NCBI RefSeq assembly: GCF_031679605.1
Contig: NZ_CP117522.1
Span: forward strand, 992,001 to 1,056,000
Direction of reading: 5' to 3'
DNA: 64,000 nucleotides
DNA from: Streptomyces luomodiensis
Lineage (GTDB): Bacteria > Actinomycetota > Actinomycetes > Streptomycetales > Streptomycetaceae
Part shown: positions 61,102-64,000 of the stretch, piece after piece
Layout: each line of letters opens with the position of its first letter
How positions within the stretch are numbered: position 1 is the first letter of the stretch
Position numbers and translations under genes: made by a program
The notes under the pieces: model-generated
What the model was told of the DNA's origin: nothing
Seen by the model: the letters and a program-made list of their open reading frames with translations, nothing else
Databases searched by the model: none

Positions 61102-62580
61102 TCACGGCGCCGAGTCGGCCAGCGCGTGTCCGATGTGCCGGGTCGCCTCGTACAGCTCCCGGTACAGCGGGTAGCGGGTGTCGTAGACCGCACGCCACTC
61201 CTCGTCCGGTGCGACGGTCGCGACCACCGGGTTCCAGTCCTCGGTGTCGGCGCCGAGGGCCCCGGCCACCAGGGCGGCGTCGCCGAAGGATGCGCCGACG
61301 GTCTCGGCGGGGACGCACTGCGGCCGACCGGTCGCCGCGGAGACGGTGGCCGTCCACAGGCTGCGGGCGCCGCCGCCGACCGCGACCAGCCGGTCGATCC
61401 GGGCCCCCGCGTCGGCGAACGCCTCCAGGTTGTGGCGCACTCCGAACGCGGTGGCCTCCAGCGCCGCCCGGTACAGCTCGGCGCGCCCGTGGTGCAGGGT
61501 CAGCCCGATGACGGTGCCCCGCGCCCGGGGGTCGAACACCGGGGTGCGCTCCCCGGCGAAGTACGGCAGCATCAGCAGGCCGCGCGCTCCCGGCGGGATC
61601 CGCTCGGCCTCGGCCAGCAGGGTGGCGAAGTCCGAGCCGGTGAGGTCGCGCAGCCACTCGGTGAGGCTGCCGGAGGTGGCCATGCCGGCCGCGAGGCAGT
61701 AACTGCCGGGCCGCACCCCGGTGGTGCCCCACAGCGCGGGGTGGCGCATCGGCCGGTCGCCCATGGCGGTGAGGAACATGGTCGAGCCGTACATCACCAT
61801 GGTGTCACCGGGGTCCAGCGCCCCCACGCTGGCGGCCTCCGCCCACGCGTCGATGGTGCCCGCGGTCACCGGCGTCCCCTCGGGCAGCCCGGTGGCCTCG
61901 GCGGCGGCCGCGTGCACGGTGCCGACCACCTCACCGGGCCAGGCGAGCTCCGGCAGGCCGAGGCCAGGGGCGACCCGCTGGGCCCAGTCCTCGTTCCAGC
62001 GCCGGGCGTCGAGGTCGTAGAGCGGATCGCACTGGCTGGCCGAGTGGTGGTCCAGCCGGTACTCCCCGGTCAGCCGGTGCACCAGCAGGCTGGAGGCCAT
62101 GAAGAACCGGCGGGTGCGCCGCCACACCTCCGGTTCCCGGCGGGCGAGCCAGCGCAGCTTCGGGCCGACCGCCTGGCTGGTGAGCGGGGAGCCGCCGCGG
62201 GCCAGGATCTCCGCTGCGCCGAGTTCGGCGGTGAGCTCGGCGATCTCGGCGGTGGCGCGGGTGTCGACGCCGTACAGGATCGCGGGGCGCAGCGGCCGGC
62301 CGGCCGCGTCGGCGGGCAGCAGACACGGCCCGATGCCGGACACCCCGACGCCGGCCACCGCCCGCGCGGCCACGCCTTCGGCGGCCAGCAGTTCGCGGAC
62401 GACAGCGGTGAAGTCGGCCCACCACACGGTCTCGGCGTCGTGCTCGAACCACCCGGGCCGGGGTGTGGCGGTGCGGTGCGGGCGGGTGGCGCGGGCGAGC
62501 ACCCGGCCGTCGGCGCGGACCACCACACCCTTGGACGAGCCGGTGCCGATGTCCACCCCGAGGAAGAGCGGATCACTCAT
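61102..62580 (-). CDS. FGGY family carbohydrate kinase (xylulokinase-like)
   Basis: A 492-residue sugar kinase. N-terminal phosphate motif FLGVDIGTGSSKGVVVRADG, TIDAWAEAASVGALDPGDTMVMYGSTMFLT in the middle, GLLMLPYFAGERTPVFDP, and the C-terminal adenosine motif LVAVGGGARSLWTATVSAATGRP identify the FGGY family. The xylulokinase branch is most similar, but rhamnulokinase- or other pentulokinase-like activity cannot be excluded. The ATG overlaps a preceding 45-codon frame. The unit is transcribed away from a GH3 glycosidase gene, with a perfect palindromic operator between, so sugar release and phosphorylation are probably co-regulated. Confidence 0.92.
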   Translation of the reverse strand: MSDPLFLGVDIGTGSSKGVVVRADGRVLARATRPHRTATPRPGWFEHDAETVWWADFTAVVRELLAAEGVAARAVAGVGVSGIGPCLLPADAAGRPLRPAILYGVDTRATAEIAELTAELGAAEILARGGSPLTSQAVGPKLRWLARREPEVWRRTRRFFMASSLLVHRLTGEYRLDHHSASQCDPLYDLDARRWNEDWAQRVAPGLGLPELAWPGEVVGTVHAAAAEATGLPEGTPVTAGTIDAWAEAASVGALDPGDTMVMYGSTMFLTAMGDRPMRHPALWGTTGVRPGSYCLAAGMATSGSLTEWLRDLTGSDFATLLAEAERIPPGARGLLMLPYFAGERTPVFDPRARGTVIGLTLHHGRAELYRAALEATAFGVRHNLEAFADAGARIDRLVAVGGGARSLWTATVSAATGRPQCVPAETVGASFGDAALVAGALGADTEDWNPVVATVAPDEEWRAVYDTRYPLYRELYEATRHIGHALADSAP

Positions 62581-62710
62581 GGCCGGCCGCCGCACGGGCC
62601 GAGCGCGGCGCGGAGCGCGGCCGGTTCCTGGCGCCGAGGAGGCGTTCGCACGAGGTGGTCAGGGCGGTCTCGCCGAGGGGCTGCTGCTGCCGCAGCGAGG
62701 TGACGGGCAC
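62573..62710 (-). CDS. Small ORF coupled to the sugar kinase
   Basis: A 45-codon frame starting at a GTG 7 bases after a strong AAGGAG. It begins MPVTSLRQQQPLGETALTT and ends with an Arg/Ala-rich stretch. It runs into the kinase start with the stop TGA overlapping the first codons (CATGAGTGA). It may be a leader peptide that couples translation, or the stub of a deleted gene. No homology recognised. Confidence 0.4.
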   Translation of the reverse strand: MPVTSLRQQQPLGETALTTSCERLLGARNRPRSAPRSARAAAGHE

Positions 62711-62742
62711 CGACGGGCTCCTTCCGACGGGTGGGCGGCACT

Positions 62743-62764
62743 GGTCAACGGTTGACCGTTGACC
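62743..62764. promoter_or_regulatory. GGTCAAC-G-GTTGACC operator plus a third half-site
   Basis: A perfect 7-1-7 palindrome (62743-62757) followed directly by another GTTGACC (62758-62764). It lies between the divergent sugar-kinase and GH3 units, 33 bases from the small ORF start. Probably the binding site of an as yet unseen sugar regulator. Confidence 0.65.
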
Positions 62765-62973
62765 TCATCATCGCCCTTCGCCACCGGCCCGGAACAGTGC
62801 CGCCCGGCGGAAGCGGGACCCCCGGAAGTACCGGGGCCCGGACGCCGATCGTGGCGTACGTTGGCAGAAGGCCCACGGCGAAGGTGGCCGCTCCCCTCCC
62901 GCACTCGGACTCCTCACGGCCCTCGGAGGCTCTTCACGGGATCACTCGGGGTACTCCTCAAGGGATCAAGACC

Positions 62974-64000
62974 ATGAACGATGTGCGCAGACGTACGGTG
63001 CTCGCCGCGGCCGGGGGGACGGCCATCGCGGGCAAGGCCGCGACCGCACGGGCCCAGGGCCCGCCCGCCTCCGCCGACGGGGCCCGGCGGGCGCAGGCGG
63101 AGCCCGGTCCCCATGAGGCCAGGATCCAGGCCCTGCTAGGGCGGATGACCGTCGACGAGAAGCTGGGCCAGCTCCAGCAGCTGGCCTGGACCGGCGCCAC
63201 CGGACCCGGCGGCGGGCAGACCGCCGCCGCGGAGAAGGCGGCCCGCAGGGGCAGGCTGGGCTCCGTGCTCAACATCTACGGCGCCCGGACCACCAACACC
63301 CTGCAACGGATGGCCGTCGAGAAGTCCCGGCTGGGCATTCCGCTGATCTTCGGGCTCGACGTCATCCATGGCATGTGGACCACCTTCCCCATCCCCCTCG
63401 CCCAGGCGGCCGCCTTCGACCCCGCGGTGGCCGAGCGGGACGCGGAGGTGTCGGCGAAGGAGGCCCGCTCCAACGGGGTGCACTGGGCGTTCTCCCCGAT
63501 GATGGACGTCACCCACGAACCGCGCTGGGGGCGGATCGCCGAGGGCGGCGGCGAGGACCCGTATCTGACGGCGGCGCTCGCGGCCGCCAAGACCCGCGGC
63601 TACCAGGGCGAGGACCTCAGCTCCCGGCACCGCCTCGCGGCCTGCGCCAAGCACATGATCGCCTACGGGGGCGTCGAGGGCGGCCGCGACTACAACACGG
63701 TGGACGTCTCCGAGGCCCGGCTGCGCAACCTCTACCTGCCCCCGTTCAAGGCGGCCGTGGACGCCGGGGTGGCCACCGTCATGGCCGGCTTCAACACCGT
63801 CAGCGGAGTTCCCGCCCACGGCTACCGGCACGCGCTGACCGAGATCCTCAAGGAGGAATGGGCCTTTACCGGCTTCGTCGTCAGCGACTACGACGGCGTC
63901 GAGGAAATGATCGTCCACGGCTATGCCGCCGACCGCGCCGACGCCGCCCGGCTGGCCTTCGACGCCGGGATCGACATGGAGATGGCCAGCACCACCCTCA
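62974..64000 (+). CDS. GH3 beta-glycosidase, secreted, BglX-like (3' end outside window)
   Basis: The first 342 codons of a family 3 glycoside hydrolase; the frame is open at base 64000. The N-terminus MNDVRRRTVLAAAGGTAIAG is a twin-arginine-type signal, so the enzyme is exported folded. The GH3 barrel starts near residue 55 (LLGRMTVDEKLGQLQQ). It continues with IFGLDVIHGMWTTFPIPLAQAA, FSPMMDVTHEPRWGRIAEGGGEDPYL, AKHMIAYGGVEGGRDYNTVDVSE and the nucleophile Asp in FVVSDYDGVEEM. These enzymes release beta-linked glucose or xylose from oligosaccharides. ATG at 62974 behind AGGGAT. Divergent from the FGGY kinase across a palindromic operator. Confidence 0.93.
   Translation, partial: MNDVRRRTVLAAAGGTAIAGKAATARAQGPPASADGARRAQAEPGPHEARIQALLGRMTVDEKLGQLQQLAWTGATGPGGGQTAAAEKAARRGRLGSVLNIYGARTTNTLQRMAVEKSRLGIPLIFGLDVIHGMWTTFPIPLAQAAAFDPAVAERDAEVSAKEARSNGVHWAFSPMMDVTHEPRWGRIAEGGGEDPYLTAALAAAKTRGYQGEDLSSRHRLAACAKHMIAYGGVEGGRDYNTVDVSEARLRNLYLPPFKAAVDAGVATVMAGFNTVSGVPAHGYRHALTEILKEEWAFTGFVVSDYDGVEEMIVHGYAADRADAARLAFDAGIDMEMASTTL

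Noticed and set aside
62710..62973. Protein-coding frames between the kinase and GH3 units on either strand
   Set aside because: They lack start signals and family features; the interval reads as a divergent control region.

Overview
The window is about 73% GC with typical Streptomyces codon bias. Supporting signs are an ECF41 sigma factor, DUF1876, DUF4032, DUF4232 and CASTOR/POLLUX-like genes, SpoIIE-type phosphatases, and a single in-frame TTA (bldA) codon. It looks like a chromosomal segment of a Streptomyces species. I recognised no tRNA, rRNA, prophage or CRISPR array.

Layout. (1) 1-16 kb: 3' part of a SpoIIE-type phosphatase, an ECF41 sigma factor, a peptide/metallophore-type ABC importer (fused permease plus lipoprotein, no local ATPase, Fur/Zur-like box), a GNAT enzyme, a P-loop/TPR protein, a cell-surface protein with about 22 octapeptide repeats, the psuK-psuG pseudouridine catabolism pair, two adjacent ATP-grasp ligases followed by a type II thioesterase, and a DUF4032 protein. 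(2) 16-25 kb: an SDR enzyme behind a pair of palindromic operators, a CASTOR/POLLUX-like channel, a large PAS/GAF/PP2C/HATPase regulator, a small roadblock-like protein, a Gfo/Idh/MocA oxidoreductase and a DUF4232 lipoprotein. (3) 25-36 kb: a fully reducing single-module polyketide synthase resembling mycobacterial MAS/Pks enzymes, coupled to an atypical stand-alone ketosynthase; divergent from it, an Lrp regulator, a DDAH-family enzyme that looks like an ArgZ-type arginine dihydrolase, and ornithine aminotransferase. (4) 36-42 kb: a degenerate 17-bp minisatellite, a FadR-type regulator, and an operon of cellulase-like hydrolase, MHS transporter and AnmK-type anhydrosugar kinase. (5) 42-52.8 kb: a bldA-dependent degenerate P-loop protein paired with a membrane-anchored periplasmic-binding-type protein, an orphan dnaK, sthA, a CGNR regulator with DUF1275 and ketopantoate-reductase-like genes, a DUF2000/Lrp pair, and a MITE-like hairpin element whose end supplies the lrp stop codon. 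(6) 52.8-61 kb: a catabolic locus with an NCS1 permease, a SnoaL-flavin reductase fusion, a luciferase-like monooxygenase, two DUF1185 proteins, an alpha/beta hydrolase, an aldehyde dehydrogenase and a GntR regulator. A repeated 11-bp element lies in the monooxygenase/reductase promoter and in front of the GntR gene. (7) 61-64 kb: an FGGY sugar kinase and a GH3 glycosidase (cut by the window end) diverging from a perfect 7-1-7 palindrome.

How the genes work together. Locus 6 reads as a two-component flavin oxygenase pathway that opens a small (probably heterocyclic) ring and passes an aldehyde to the dehydrogenase. Locus 3 could convert arginine to ornithine to glutamate semialdehyde under an Lrp regulator, beside a reduced-lipid PKS. 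Locus 4 looks like import and phosphorylation of a 1,6-anhydrosugar. These are inferences from family and context; the motifs supporting them are given per feature.
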